64,000 nt of DNA from Lentilitoribacter sp. Alg239-R112 (GCF_900537175.1 NZ_LS999833.1:744001-808000), one strand, 5' to 3'. Positions 17,806 through 26,788 are shown, counted from the stretch's first letter. Numbers and translations: made by a program. The notes: generated from the sequence alone by a model not told the origin.

Positions 17806-17873
17806 TTTTGCAACATGATCTGGGAACCTCAATAAAAACCACAGCTAACCTTTGTGGTTCAAACTCAATAAAA

Positions 17874-19556
17874 CTAATCTTTCGCAACCGTAATAGCTTC
17901 TGGTTTGACCAACCATTCCTTACCTTTCAGCATTGCCTTCCAATAAATTGGTGGCAGGATTTTTTCCTTCAGAAGCCAAGCCATCCGCGATGGTTTTTGT
18001 CCATTGAGCATCCATCTGGGGAAACTTGGTAAAAGTTTGCCACCGTAACCAAACTCCGCCAAAACAATTTTCCCGCGTTCAACTGTCAGCGGGCATGAAC
18101 CATAACCATTATAGTGGGACAATCCCTCAGCTTGCCCTACATCGTACATAATATTGTTAGCGACAACGGGTGCTTGCGCACGTGCAGCCGCAGCGGTTTT
18201 GGCATTTGGCGCATTCATAACATCACCCAAAGACCATATATTATCGTAGGCTTTATGACGCAGTGTGGCTTGATCTACATCAATCCACCCATTTTCATCC
18301 ACCAAAGGCGAAGCCCGAATAAAATCTGGCGCTATTTGAGGTGGCACCACGTGCAACATGTCAAACTCTGCCTCAATGAGTTCAGTATTTCCCTCACCAT
18401 CGACTTTATTAAACCAGGCTCTTTTATTGGACCCATCGACTTTCGTTAAAGTATGCATAAAATTTAATTTGGCATCATAACGCTCGATGTAATCCATCAA
18501 AGCGGGAACATATTCTTTAACTCCAAATAGCACGCCACCAGAATTGTAAAACTCAATATCGATATTTGAAATCGTCCTATTTTTAAACCAATAGTCAGCG
18601 GATAAATATAAAGCTTTCTGAGGTGCGCCAGCACATTTAATAGGCATGGGCGGCTGGGTGAAAAGGGCACGTCCAGTTTTTAAATTTTGGACTAGCTCCC
18701 ATGTATAAGGGGCGAGATCATATCTGTAATTTGATGTTACACCATTACGACCTAGAGTATCGGTAAGGCCTTCAATGCCATTCCAGTTTAACTTCAATCC
18801 AGGCGCGACAATGAGGCGTTTATATTTTACGACACGACATCCATCAAGAATTACCGCATTATTATCTGGCTCAAACGCAGAAACAGCGGCCTTGATCCAC
18901 TTAACACCTGACGGAATGATAGATGCCATAGTTTTGGCGGTTTGATCAGCATTAAAAATACCGCCCCCAACCATAGTCCAACCAGGTTGATAATAATGCA
19001 CATCGGCCGGATCAATAATTGCAATATCAAGATCGTTAGAACGGACAAGCAAGCTTGACGCAACCGAAATACCACCTGCTCCGCCGCCAACGATAACAAT
19101 ATCATGAGTAGTATCAGCGACATCCGTCGGTGTTTTGCCACCGTTTGCAATACGCCGAACCACACCATTCATATCATAGCCTGCAGCTTTTGTTGCACTT
19201 AATATATCCGGGATTGGCGTTTGGTTCGCTCCCTCATTGAGCGACCATAATGTCGCCGAGCGTGTTCCTGTGCGACAATAAGCAAATACTGGTCCGGGCA
19301 GTTCACGCAAGGCAACACCAAATGCACTCACTTCCTGATCGCGAACTTTACCTGCCGTAACAGGGATATGCCTTGCCTGAATACCAGCTTTCTTAGCTGC
19401 AGCCTCAATCTCATTATAAGTTGGTTGATCTGCCCCCTCCCCGTCAGGTCGATTACAGATAATAGATCTAAAGCCACCCTTCTTAAGCGCGATAATATCG
19501 CCGGGCAAAACTTGCCCGCTAACTGATAGTTGATCGCTTATCTTCTTAATATCCAT
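17874..19556 (-). CDS. Fusion of DUF442 sulfurtransferase/phosphatase-like domain with sulfide:quinone oxidoreductase
   Basis: A 560-residue two-domain enzyme. Residues about 1-130 are a DUF442 (TIGR01244) domain with a Cys-loop FAYCRTGTRSATLW like rhodanese/tyrosine-phosphatase folds. Residues about 150-560 are an SQR with the FAD loop IVIVGGGAGGISVASSLL, a YYQPGWTMVGGG segment, CAGAPQKALYL and a C-terminal SLGDVMNAPN FAD contact. SQR oxidises sulfide to a persulfide and passes electrons to quinone; the DUF442 part may take the sulfane sulfur. ATG 19556 lies behind GGGGAG. It follows the persulfide dioxygenase in the same direction. Confidence 0.92.
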   Translation of the reverse strand: MDIKKISDQLSVSGQVLPGDIIALKKGGFRSIICNRPDGEGADQPTYNEIEAAAKKAGIQARHIPVTAGKVRDQEVSAFGVALRELPGPVFAYCRTGTRSATLWSLNEGANQTPIPDILSATKAAGYDMNGVVRRIANGGKTPTDVADTTHDIVIVGGGAGGISVASSLLVRSNDLDIAIIDPADVHYYQPGWTMVGGGIFNADQTAKTMASIIPSGVKWIKAAVSAFEPDNNAVILDGCRVVKYKRLIVAPGLKLNWNGIEGLTDTLGRNGVTSNYRYDLAPYTWELVQNLKTGRALFTQPPMPIKCAGAPQKALYLSADYWFKNRTISNIDIEFYNSGGVLFGVKEYVPALMDYIERYDAKLNFMHTLTKVDGSNKRAWFNKVDGEGNTELIEAEFDMLHVVPPQIAPDFIRASPLVDENGWIDVDQATLRHKAYDNIWSLGDVMNAPNAKTAAAARAQAPVVANNIMYDVGQAEGLSHYNGYGSCPLTVERGKIVLAEFGYGGKLLPSFPRWMLNGQKPSRMAWLLKEKILPPIYWKAMLKGKEWLVKPEAITVAKD

Positions 19557-19608
19557 ATACCGCACTCCCCTACTAAATTCCCGACATTGTTATTTATGTG
19601 CAGCCAGA

Positions 19609-20493
19609 TTAAAGGCTATTCACAGGCACTTTAAGAACCGGATTCCCATCTTCATCCTTAGGGAGGTCGCCAGCCCGCATGTTAACCTGTAAAGACGGGA
19701 TAATGAGTTTAGGCATATCAAGCTGCGCATCACGCTCTGTTCTAAACTTTACGAATTCTTCTTTTGTTTTTCCGGCTCCAACATGAACGTTATATTTCTT
19801 CTCATCGCCAACAGTTGTTTCCCACTGAATATCTCTGCCGTTAGGACCATAGTCATGGCACATAAACAGGCGCATCTCGTCAGGTAGTTCTAAAATTTTC
19901 ATTATTGAATCGTACAGCTCATGCGCATCTCCACCTGGAAAATCAGCGCGCGCAGAACCTCCATCTGGCATAAACAGCGTGTCCCCGACAAATGTAGCGT
20001 TCCCCATTACATGAACCATGCAGGCCGGTGTGTGGCCGGGCGTATAAATTGTGAAGGCCTCGAGATTACCTATCTTGTAGGTATCACCATCTTTAAACAA
20101 CGCATCAAACTGCGATCCATCACGTTGAAACTCGGTTCCTTCGTTAAACACTTTTCCAAATGTATCTTGAACCACTAATATCTTATCCCCGATACCGATT
20201 TTACCACCCAGCTTTTGCTGAATGTAAGGTGCTGCAGATAAGTGATCCGCATGAACATGGGTTTCAATAATCCATTCCAATTGCAGGTCATTGGATTGAA
20301 TATATGCAATGATCATGTCAGCGTGTTCGTAAGTGATGCGACCTGCAGCATAATCAATATCCATAACTGAATCGATAATCGCGCATGAACTCGACGTAGG
20401 GTCTTTAACAACATAACTAATCGTATTTGTTGCCTCATCAAAAAACGCCTTAACCTCTGGTTTGTTATTCATATTTACAGGGTAAGAATTCAT
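19609..20493 (-). CDS. blh: Persulfide dioxygenase (MBL fold, ETHE1/Blh type)
   Basis: A 294-residue metallo-beta-lactamase-fold enzyme. The metal motif THVHADHLSA is near residue 79, with further ligands in YTPGHTPACM and FMCHDYGPNGRD. This length and the AIIDSVMDIDYAAGR segment are typical of BigR-regulated Blh/ETHE1 proteins, which oxidise glutathione persulfide to sulfite. It starts at 20493 behind GAAAGGA. It lies between the SQR fusion and the YeeE/YedE genes, completing a sulfide-to-sulfite route. Confidence 0.93.
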   Translation of the reverse strand: MNSYPVNMNNKPEVKAFFDEATNTISYVVKDPTSSSCAIIDSVMDIDYAAGRITYEHADMIIAYIQSNDLQLEWIIETHVHADHLSAAPYIQQKLGGKIGIGDKILVVQDTFGKVFNEGTEFQRDGSQFDALFKDGDTYKIGNLEAFTIYTPGHTPACMVHVMGNATFVGDTLFMPDGGSARADFPGGDAHELYDSIMKILELPDEMRLFMCHDYGPNGRDIQWETTVGDEKKYNVHVGAGKTKEEFVKFRTERDAQLDMPKLIIPSLQVNMRAGDLPKDEDGNPVLKVPVNSL

Positions 20494-20587
20494 TTGATTA
20501 TCCTTTCATTTTTCTGAACACAATAAGATATATTTTAAATACAACTTTATGAATGTAGATATTGCTTTAGCCCAAATACTGTCCTCA

Positions 20588-21016
20588 TTAGGCTATTTTC
20601 AAAGCTCTATTGCTGACTGTTCTTGCAAACGCTATGCCTGCGACAAGCGCGACCACAAAAACATATGTTTGCGAATAACCTAGACCAAGTGCCGGTATTG
20701 CACCGCCCGGACAAAATCCGGCTATACCCCAGCCAACACCGAATGATGCTGACCCCATAAGTAATCGCGCATCAATGACATTCTTAACCTGAATTGAGAA
20801 CGGCGCACCCAGTAAGGATTTCGATTGACTGCGAAAAACAATTTGGTATCCGATCGCCGTTGTCACCAACGCGCCGCCCATAACAAATAGTAAACTCGGG
20901 TCCCAAGATCCGGCGAGATCAAAAAAGTTTAATACTTTTGCCGGGTTAGCCATGCCGGATATAGCAATCCCAATGCCAAAAATCGCACCTATAATTAACG
21001 CTGAAAATAGTTTCAT
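20588..21016 (-). CDS. YeeE/YedE-family membrane protein, C-terminal-type half
   Basis: A 142-residue membrane protein with about four helices. It has GIGIAISGMANPAKVLNFFDL near the start and GVGWGIAGFCPGGAIPALG later; the conserved Cys in the GFCPGG motif is the thiosulfate or sulfur-handling residue in YeeE proteins. It follows the other half by 4 bp, so together they equal one full-length YeeE/YedE. It probably moves a sulfur compound (thiosulfate or sulfane sulfur) across the inner membrane. Confidence 0.87.
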   Translation of the reverse strand: MKLFSALIIGAIFGIGIAISGMANPAKVLNFFDLAGSWDPSLLFVMGGALVTTAIGYQIVFRSQSKSLLGAPFSIQVKNVIDARLLMGSASFGVGWGIAGFCPGGAIPALGLGYSQTYVFVVALVAGIAFARTVSNRALKIA

Positions 21017-21020
21017 ATTA

Positions 21021-21452
21021 CTATGGCCCCATTACGTGACGAACAAAGTAAACTGTTATGAAGCACGTGATCATGAAAACAATAGTTGCTGCGATTGATC
21101 TGGGTGAGAACCGCGCCATCCCGCAGACACCGTGCCCGCTCGTGCAGCCTGAACCGAAGAAAACCCCTACACCAACGATGAATCCTCCGACCATCAACGC
21201 AAAAGAAGATACCGGAACAGCAAATGGCACCGTCCCTCCAAGCTGGATAAAGACCATTGGAGCTATGATAGCGCCCAACAAAAATGCGGCTCGCCAGCCC
21301 CAATCGGATACGAAAGGTGGGATAAGACCGGTCATAATACCTGTCATTCCGGCAATTCGCCCATGGAAAGCCATCAATAATATGGCGGATATTCCGATCA
21401 GAACACCTCCACCCAATGAGGTCCAAGGCGTAAATTCGGTAACAGATTCCAT
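21021..21452 (-). CDS. YeeE/YedE-family membrane protein, N-terminal-type half
   Basis: A 143-residue protein with about four hydrophobic helices and the glycine-cysteine motif GVFFGSGCTSGHGVCGMARFSPRS, typical of the N-terminal half of YeeE/YedE sulfur transporters. Its stop is 4 bp from the next half. It is translated immediately after the DUF2892 gene. In BigR operons of Agrobacterium and Xylella the same split pair is found next to the persulfide dioxygenase. Confidence 0.88.
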   Translation of the reverse strand: MESVTEFTPWTSLGGGVLIGISAILLMAFHGRIAGMTGIMTGLIPPFVSDWGWRAAFLLGAIIAPMVFIQLGGTVPFAVPVSSFALMVGGFIVGVGVFFGSGCTSGHGVCGMARFSPRSIAATIVFMITCFITVYFVRHVMGP

Positions 21453-21453
21453 T

Positions 21454-21681
21454 CTAAACGTCCTTAGCCTTACAACTATTTAGTCCAAATAAGCGATAGA
21501 GTGGACAAAATCGCATTATTGCGGTGAATATTAATACAGCGCCAGCGATCAACATTACCCAGCGCATAATTGGGTTGGCCAAGAAGGAAGAAACGAATAA
21601 GTAAGGTGCAAGAAGAAGGGCTACGCCAAGAATAACACGGATAAGACGATCTGACGTACCGACATTAGATGATTTGAACAT
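21454..21681 (-). CDS. DUF2892 (YgaP-like membrane) protein
   Basis: A 75-residue protein with two transmembrane helices and the DUF2892 pattern (NVGTSDRLIRVILG near the start, AIMRFCPLYRLFGLNSC near the end). This is the membrane domain of YgaP-type rhodaneses, here free-standing. The ATG at 21681 is used; upstream codons would run into the operator. It is the first gene of the leftward sulfur operon, starting 16 bp from the palindrome. Confidence 0.85.
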   Translation of the reverse strand: MFKSSNVGTSDRLIRVILGVALLLAPYLFVSSFLANPIMRWVMLIAGAVLIFTAIMRFCPLYRLFGLNSCKAKDV

Positions 21682-21696
21682 AATAAACCTTTCATG

Positions 21697-21728
21697 TTGC
21701 TTATATAAAATATCTCTTATATAAGCAA
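21697..21728. promoter_or_regulatory. Palindromic operator between DUF2892 operon and bigR
   Basis: A perfect 12-bp inverted repeat (ttgcttatataa / ttatataagcaa) with an 8-bp spacer lies exactly between the two divergent starts. BigR/SqrR repressors bind AT-rich palindromes at this place in their own operons, so this is the likely site for the neighbouring regulator. The A+T-rich arms may also hold the -10 boxes of both promoters. Confidence 0.8.
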
Positions 21729-21751
21729 TCACGAATATGCAAGGACTATAT

Positions 21752-22057
21752 ATGAATTTGGACATAAAAGAGCTTGAACCTAAAATTGCTCAAGCAGCCA
21801 ATCTTATGGAAATGCTATCTCAGCCAGCGAGGCTACGCATCCTATGTATTCTGTTAAATGGTGAACAGAGCGTTCTGGATCTATCGGAGCAAGTTGGCAT
21901 GTCCCAACCCGGCATGTCTCATCATTTAAAAAAACTACGAACGGCAGAACTTGTGAAAACAAGACGTGAGGCTCAAACTATCTTCTATTCTTTATATGGT
22001 ATTGAGGTCTCAACCGTTATGGAAACGCTCTATAATCTTTACTGCGCACCCAAATAA
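21752..22057 (+). CDS. bigR: ArsR-family persulfide sensor/repressor, BigR/SqrR type
   Basis: A 101-residue ArsR regulator with winged helix LSQPARLRILCILL and recognition region VGMSQPGMSHHLKKLRTAELV. It has only two cysteines, 66 residues apart (C32 and C98 from ATG 21752), the same spacing as the C41/C107 pair that forms a tetrasulfide bridge in SqrR. That supports persulfide sensing rather than metal sensing. It is divergent from the sulfur oxidation operon. An in-frame ATG at 21737 would add five residues. Confidence 0.92.
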   Translation: MNLDIKELEPKIAQAANLMEMLSQPARLRILCILLNGEQSVLDLSEQVGMSQPGMSHHLKKLRTAELVKTRREAQTIFYSLYGIEVSTVMETLYNLYCAPK

Positions 22058-22079
22058 GGCAATTTCTCATCAAACGGCA

Positions 22080-22520
22080 CAAATAGTAGAAAAACCGACA
22101 AGCAAATACAAACTCCCAATTGGATTACAAAACAGAAAATGCGGTGGCTGTGTACGCAGTCTCAAACTAAACAGTCTCTTGTACGTTATTCTTGTTCTGC
22201 CTGTTTCGGTCAGATCTTCGCAAAACAGGTCAATTCTCACTGCATTTGGTAATTTTCGATTTTATGGCGCGCAATCAATCTCTTACGCAGGAGACTAGAG
22301 TTCCCGTTAAGTGGCAATCCACTGCCTTTTGGACTGTTAGTTGGGATTTTCTACGTTTATGATTGTCGTTAGGCGGGATACGATTGTCGTAACGTGGGAT
22401 CGGATTGTCACTATACGGGATTGCGCTATTGTTAAATGGGTTTCAATTGCTATTTAACGGGAACTAAATGTCATTTAGCGGCATTCAATTGCACTTACCC
22501 GATGTTGTAGCCCTCTTAAG
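22080..22520. repeat. Dispersed repeat copy A, with 21-bp tandem units
   Basis: This 480-bp spacer has no gene. From about 22138 (gcggtggctgtgta) onward it resembles two other places, 27275 and 47520. Positions 22362-22508 hold seven successive units of exactly 21 bp, beginning near ATTGTCGTTA and containing CGGGAT or ACGGGA. There is no intact reading frame. The unit type, order and leader are shared among the three copies, so this is one family of element; its function is unknown. Confidence 0.85.
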
Positions 22521-22537
22521 CAATCATGTGAATAATT

Positions 22538-23857
22538 TCACCGCTCTCTCATCGCATGTTTTATCTGATCGGTGATTGGTTTTGTCAAGTATGAGATCAC
22601 AGTCCTATCCTCTGTTTTAATGAATGCTTCAACAGGCATGCCGGGTACTAGGATTTTATCACCTAGCTTAGAAAGCTCCTCTTCGGGAATAACCAAGCGA
22701 ACTTGATAGAAACTCAAACCCGTTACTTCGTCCTGAAGAAGATCGGCTGAGATGGTTTTTACATTTGCCTTTAGTTCTGGCGTTGTTCGCTGATCAAAAC
22801 TTGGTAGGCGGATGGTTGCTTGCTGATGAGCAGCGATCTGATCAATATTGATCGGTTGGACTTGTGCCTCGATAATGAGTTCATCATCTTGTGGCACGAT
22901 CAGCATGGTGACCTCACCTGAGGCTATCACCTGCCCGATCGTGTGAACATTAAGGTTATGTACAAGTCCCGACCGTGGCGCTCTAATTTCAATGCGCGTA
23001 AGCTGATCTTGTGCTGCAATACTTTGTTCTTCCAGTTGGGCGATTTGAACCCGGGTATCTTGCAACTGTTGTAAAACGCTTGCTAAAAAATCTTCATCCA
23101 GTTGCAATATCTGCATATTGCGTTCGCTGATTGCTTCTTTCGTTTGCGCAATCTGAGCTGTAAAACCACCTAACTCGCCCTCAAGCTGCGCCTTCTCACG
23201 ATTGAGTACCGAAACACGGCTAGCTGAGACCAATTGCTGCGAGAGTAGGCCATCAAGATCTTCCAATTCTTTTGTAACAAACTCAGTCTCAGTAACTTTC
23301 GATTTTTTTTGTGCTTGATAACCCTCAATCTGCTTTTCAAACTGAACGATTTGTTCGCCGAGCTGTTGCTTTTGCCCATTGAGAGAATTACGTCGTGCTT
23401 CAAACAACCGTTGCTGACTGTCTTTGATGATCTCAATGGAGGTTGCTCTAACGGCATCATCAGCCCGCTCATCGGAGAACTTAATCACGGCTAAACCATC
23501 CTGTTCGGCGATAAGACGTGCCTCTTGAGCATAAAGGCTATCAAGCTGTTTTGTAACCACTGCAAGATTTGCCCGTGTTACAGTATCATCCAATCCAATT
23601 AGAAGATCGCCGACGCCGATAACATCGCCGTTCCTTACATGGATACTCTGAACAGTCCCACCTTCTTGGTGCTGAACTTGTTTGATATTACTTTCCACCA
23701 CAACTGTACCGGAAGCGACAACAGCGCCGGCAATCTCAGTCATTGTGGCCCAAGCAACAATTCCACCAAGCAATAAAAAAATAATGGCGAACGACATCAA
23801 AACATGCGTACGAACACTGGACTTTAGGGTTTTATCTAGTTCAGCTTTTTCCATCAT
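22538..23857 (-). CDS. HlyD-family adaptor of a type I secretion system
   Basis: A 439-residue periplasmic adaptor (membrane fusion protein). There is a short cytoplasmic N-terminus, one transmembrane helix (about 20-42), a lipoyl half-motif (VVESNIKQVQHQEGGTVQSI), long coiled coils (about 100-280, rich in Q, E, L and K), the second lipoyl half (IRAPRSGLVHNLNVHTIG) and a beta-barrel end. It joins the ABC exporter to an outer-membrane TolC. Start at 23857 behind AGGAG, 7 bp after the ABC gene. Confidence 0.93.
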   Translation of the reverse strand: MMEKAELDKTLKSSVRTHVLMSFAIIFLLLGGIVAWATMTEIAGAVVASGTVVVESNIKQVQHQEGGTVQSIHVRNGDVIGVGDLLIGLDDTVTRANLAVVTKQLDSLYAQEARLIAEQDGLAVIKFSDERADDAVRATSIEIIKDSQQRLFEARRNSLNGQKQQLGEQIVQFEKQIEGYQAQKKSKVTETEFVTKELEDLDGLLSQQLVSASRVSVLNREKAQLEGELGGFTAQIAQTKEAISERNMQILQLDEDFLASVLQQLQDTRVQIAQLEEQSIAAQDQLTRIEIRAPRSGLVHNLNVHTIGQVIASGEVTMLIVPQDDELIIEAQVQPINIDQIAAHQQATIRLPSFDQRTTPELKANVKTISADLLQDEVTGLSFYQVRLVIPEEELSKLGDKILVPGMPVEAFIKTEDRTVISYLTKPITDQIKHAMRER

Positions 23858-23864
23858 CTATCTC

Positions 23865-25577
23865 CTAGCTTGTGCTCTTTACCTGAACAGGAGCGATAAC
23901 TTTTTGCAAAACCTCTTCCTTGGGACCGAAGGCCATTTGCTGACCGTCTTTCATCACCAATACTTTATTCACTGCTGCAATAGCACTTGGTCTATGAGCA
24001 ATAACGATAACAATCGACCCTGCCTCTCGCAGGGATTTAATAGCATTGGTGAGCGCACCCTCGCCTTCGGCATCCAGGTTTGAATTCGGCTCATCCAGAA
24101 CGACCAGAAATGGGTTCTTATAAAGCGCCCTCGCTAAAGCAATTCGCTGTTGTTGCCCCGCAGATAACGTATAACCAGAAACACCAATCATAGTGTTAAA
24201 TCCATCAGGTAATGCGATAATCATCTGGTATACATCAGCAAGCTTAGCGGCCTCAATTACTGCCTCAGGCTCTGCATTTTCCATAAAACGCGAGATGTTT
24301 TCATTAACTGAGCCATCAAACAACTGAATGTCTTGCGGCAGGTAGCCAATGAATTGCCCTACACGTTCGGGTGCAAACTGTTCCAACTCAGCACCATCAA
24401 ATCGGATCGCACCTTTTAAAGCAGGCGTTACACCAACAATAGCACGAGCTACGGTAGATTTACCAGAACCAGATGGACCAATGATACCAAGTCCATCACC
24501 AGCTTCAAGATCAAACGCAATACCTTGTGCAACAATTTGCCTACTGCCCGCAGGACCGCAGGCCAATTGACTGACATTGAGCGTATTCGTTGGAATAGGC
24601 AACTCCATGACATCATCAGTTTCAACACGTTGTTCAATAACATCCTGAAGGCGTTTTTTACTCTGACGAGCCGCGACAAACCCAGACCAATGCGCAACGG
24701 CCTGTTCAATAGGTGCTAAAGCACGAGAGGTCATAATCGATGCTGCAATCATAATACCGGGCGATACTTCTTGCCCAATGGCAAGCCACGCACCAACACC
24801 TAAAACAGCGGACTGCAACAACAATCTAAACGTCTTAACAATCGTGCCAAAAGTTCCAGCTCGATCAACTGTAACACGTTGTTTGTCAAGGTATTCACCA
24901 TTGCGTAAATCCCAACGTTTTTTAAGCGACGGCATCATCCCCATGGCACGCACGACTTCAGCATTTCTACGAGCAATCTCTACAAGATTTGCACGGCGAC
25001 TATTCTCACGCGAGAACTCTTGTACTGGCTTACGAGAGACAATCTCTTTGAGGCCAATCAATATGCAAATGATTACGCCGCCGCCTAAGGCAATAAAGCC
25101 CAACAAAGGATGGAAAAGAAAGACAATACAGAGATAAAGTGGCATCCATGGAACATCAAAGATTGCTGCTGGCCCCGGCCCAGATAAAAACTGCCGTAAT
25201 GTATCCAAGTCTTGCACAGGACGTAACTGTGTGGCTTTTGGACCTAGCAACAATGGTAGGTTTGTTGAGATATCATAACTCTCGGCGGACAATTGCGCAT
25301 CTACACGCTGACCTATACGTGCTAAAATTCTGCCGCGAAAAGCCTCAAGCACGCCATAGAAAACATAGAGCCCAATTGCCAAGGAGCCAATCACGACGAG
25401 AGTTGGAACCGACCCGCTTGCCAGCACACGATCATAAACCTGCAACATGAACAAGGGGCCAGTTAGCATCAGCAGGTTAATCACCATACTTACAACGCCG
25501 ACGCCTATGTAAGAAGTCCGCAAAGACTTAAATGCATTGCGGACCATCTCGTTCTGTCGTTTATCTGAATTACTCAA
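23865..25577 (-). CDS. Type I secretion ABC exporter (PrtD/HlyB class, no C39 domain)
   Basis: A 570-residue half-transporter. The transmembrane part (about 20-310) is typical of PrtD-type exporters (LFMLQVYDRVLASGSVPTL, FDVPWMPLYL). The nucleotide-binding domain has Walker A GPSGSGKST, Q-loop YLPQDIQLFDG, signature LSAGQQQRIALARAL and Walker B FLVVLDEPNSNLD. It starts at TTG 25577 behind AGAGGG. There is no peptidase domain, so the cargo should be an RTX-type protein with a C-terminal signal. No such cargo is in this window. Confidence 0.94.
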   Translation of the reverse strand: MSNSDKRQNEMVRNAFKSLRTSYIGVGVVSMVINLLMLTGPLFMLQVYDRVLASGSVPTLVVIGSLAIGLYVFYGVLEAFRGRILARIGQRVDAQLSAESYDISTNLPLLLGPKATQLRPVQDLDTLRQFLSGPGPAAIFDVPWMPLYLCIVFLFHPLLGFIALGGGVIICILIGLKEIVSRKPVQEFSRENSRRANLVEIARRNAEVVRAMGMMPSLKKRWDLRNGEYLDKQRVTVDRAGTFGTIVKTFRLLLQSAVLGVGAWLAIGQEVSPGIMIAASIMTSRALAPIEQAVAHWSGFVAARQSKKRLQDVIEQRVETDDVMELPIPTNTLNVSQLACGPAGSRQIVAQGIAFDLEAGDGLGIIGPSGSGKSTVARAIVGVTPALKGAIRFDGAELEQFAPERVGQFIGYLPQDIQLFDGSVNENISRFMENAEPEAVIEAAKLADVYQMIIALPDGFNTMIGVSGYTLSAGQQQRIALARALYKNPFLVVLDEPNSNLDAEGEGALTNAIKSLREAGSIVIVIAHRPSAIAAVNKVLVMKDGQQMAFGPKEEVLQKVIAPVQVKSTS

Positions 25578-25600
25578 AACTAACCCTCTGCAATACGCAT

Positions 25601-25819
25601 TTATGCAAACCTTAAATCATCTTGATGAAAATCAGCAATGCCAAGACTAACCTTTTCAGAAACAACCATACACCCAACACTAGAGGCGGCAACAAAGCCA
25701 TCCGGTGTTTGTACGGTTTTGGTCACTTTTTGGTTCCATGAATAATTCGTATAAGCCTGCCAATAGGCCAATGTCAAAAACCCAATGATCAGCACAAGAC
25801 CAGTTGAAACCGCCTTCAT
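25601..25819 (-). CDS. Small membrane-anchored protein, possibly truncated
   Basis: A 72-residue protein starting at ATG 25819 behind a strong GAGGAGG. It has one N-terminal hydrophobic helix (about 4-20) and then YSWNQKVTKTVQTPDG, a segment I associate with larger exported alphaproteobacterial hypothetical proteins. The following residues (FVAASSVGCMVVSE...) lose that pattern, so the gene may be a frameshifted 5' end. It lies 23 bp before the ABC exporter and is probably cotranscribed. Function unknown. Confidence 0.55.
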   Translation of the reverse strand: MKAVSTGLVLIIGFLTLAYWQAYTNYSWNQKVTKTVQTPDGFVAASSVGCMVVSEKVSLGIADFHQDDLRFA

Positions 25820-26403
25820 GCCGCATACCTCCTCGCATCCGGCAAGGTACATCTACCTGTCTTCCTACCTGTTATGATTTTGATCGGATTCATTCGGATC
25901 CATGAATATCTGACCAGCAACCAGACTTGCAGACAATCGGGCTGACTACGCATTTAGAATACGACAGGCCCGAAAAAACTTTCGTAAACACACCAAACAT
26001 CCAAAAAGAAATCCGCAAATACACAAATACACAAATAGGAATTCTCACCTTTCAGATAGTAAACACAACCTAAACAGCAATTCATACTATCATATTTAGG
26101 ATGTGGCGGATTGTCGCGTAATTTGGAATTTTGTATAATGTAAAAATCCCTAAATATTTCTATTAATTTGCAGACTCTTGGTAAAATGGAGCTCAAAATT
26201 ATCAAATAATTCGCGCGATAAAAATCATGTATAAAAAGTGACTAACCCAGATGAGTTTTTTGCTAGATTCAATTATCTGATGTTCAAACAGCTACAGCCG
26301 GTCTTCATTAGGTTCAGAGTAAAAATTGACCTTCGATCTTGTGATAGCAAATGAATGAGAATTCCCTGAGAGAAAACCTACGCGAGAAAAAGGGTGATTA
26401 AGT
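25820..26403. other. Intergenic stretch without a supported gene
   Basis: No convincing coding sequence is present. An antisense frame at 25954-26205 has an unlikely composition (many C, F and Y) and no ribosome site. A short run of an 8-bp unit (acacaaat) is repeated near 26020-26037. An RTX toxin gene would be expected near the secretion genes, but nothing here resembles its glycine-rich nonapeptides. Confidence 0.6.
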
Positions 26404-26788
26404 CTATTCCTGTTTCTTAACAGATTTAGCACCCATCTTTTTCAGTATCTCTGGATCGATGAGACATGTAACCAGAGGATGAATGAGTAAATCACCTTCT
26501 TTGGTAACCTGTTTAAAATTTGCGGTTACAAATGCCGCCAATTGTTGATTTTGCGCAATCACGTCAAAAAGCCAATTGATTGATCCAGATGCCCAATCAT
26601 CCTGCTGTAAACGAATAGGAAAGACTCCCCGCTTTTATCTGCTCACGGATCTTGGCATCGACGTCCTCAGAAACAGATGCCCAAATGGCGATACCCGTCA
26701 ACAGATCACACAAGCCATGTTTTAAGACATAAATGACTTCTACAACACATCGACGATACTCAGCACTAGGAGGACTATCACCCATCAA
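26404..26788 (-). pseudogene. HlyC-type toxin-activating lysine acyltransferase, frameshifted
   Basis: Reading from 26788, the frame encodes ...GIAIWASVSEDVDAKIREQIKAG and then runs out of frame. One base over, it continues as VFPIRLQQDDWASGSINWLF, then DVIAQ... and FKQVTKEGDLLIHPLV to a stop at 26404. WASVSE and DWxSGxxxWLxDVIA are marks of RtxC/HlyC acyltransferases, which acylate RTX toxin lysines. The break lies in a run of four G (plus-strand C at 26627-26630); removing one G restores KAG-VFPIRL. The N-terminal part also looks degraded, without the usual catalytic His segment. It is near the type I secretion genes, on the same strand. Confidence 0.7.

Noticed and set aside
21013..21426. 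Alternative minus-strand frame of 137 codons within the YeeE/YedE gene
   Set aside because: The overlapping frame at 21021-21452 has the family's GSGCTSGHG motif and membrane helices; this one is Arg/Cys-rich and without either.
22362..22508. CRISPR array
   Set aside because: The 21-bp units are contiguous and degenerate, with no unique spacers and no cas genes anywhere in the window.
25954..26205. 83-codon minus-strand frame in the spacer upstream of the secretion genes
   Set aside because: Odd composition, no ribosome site and no similarity that I recognise.
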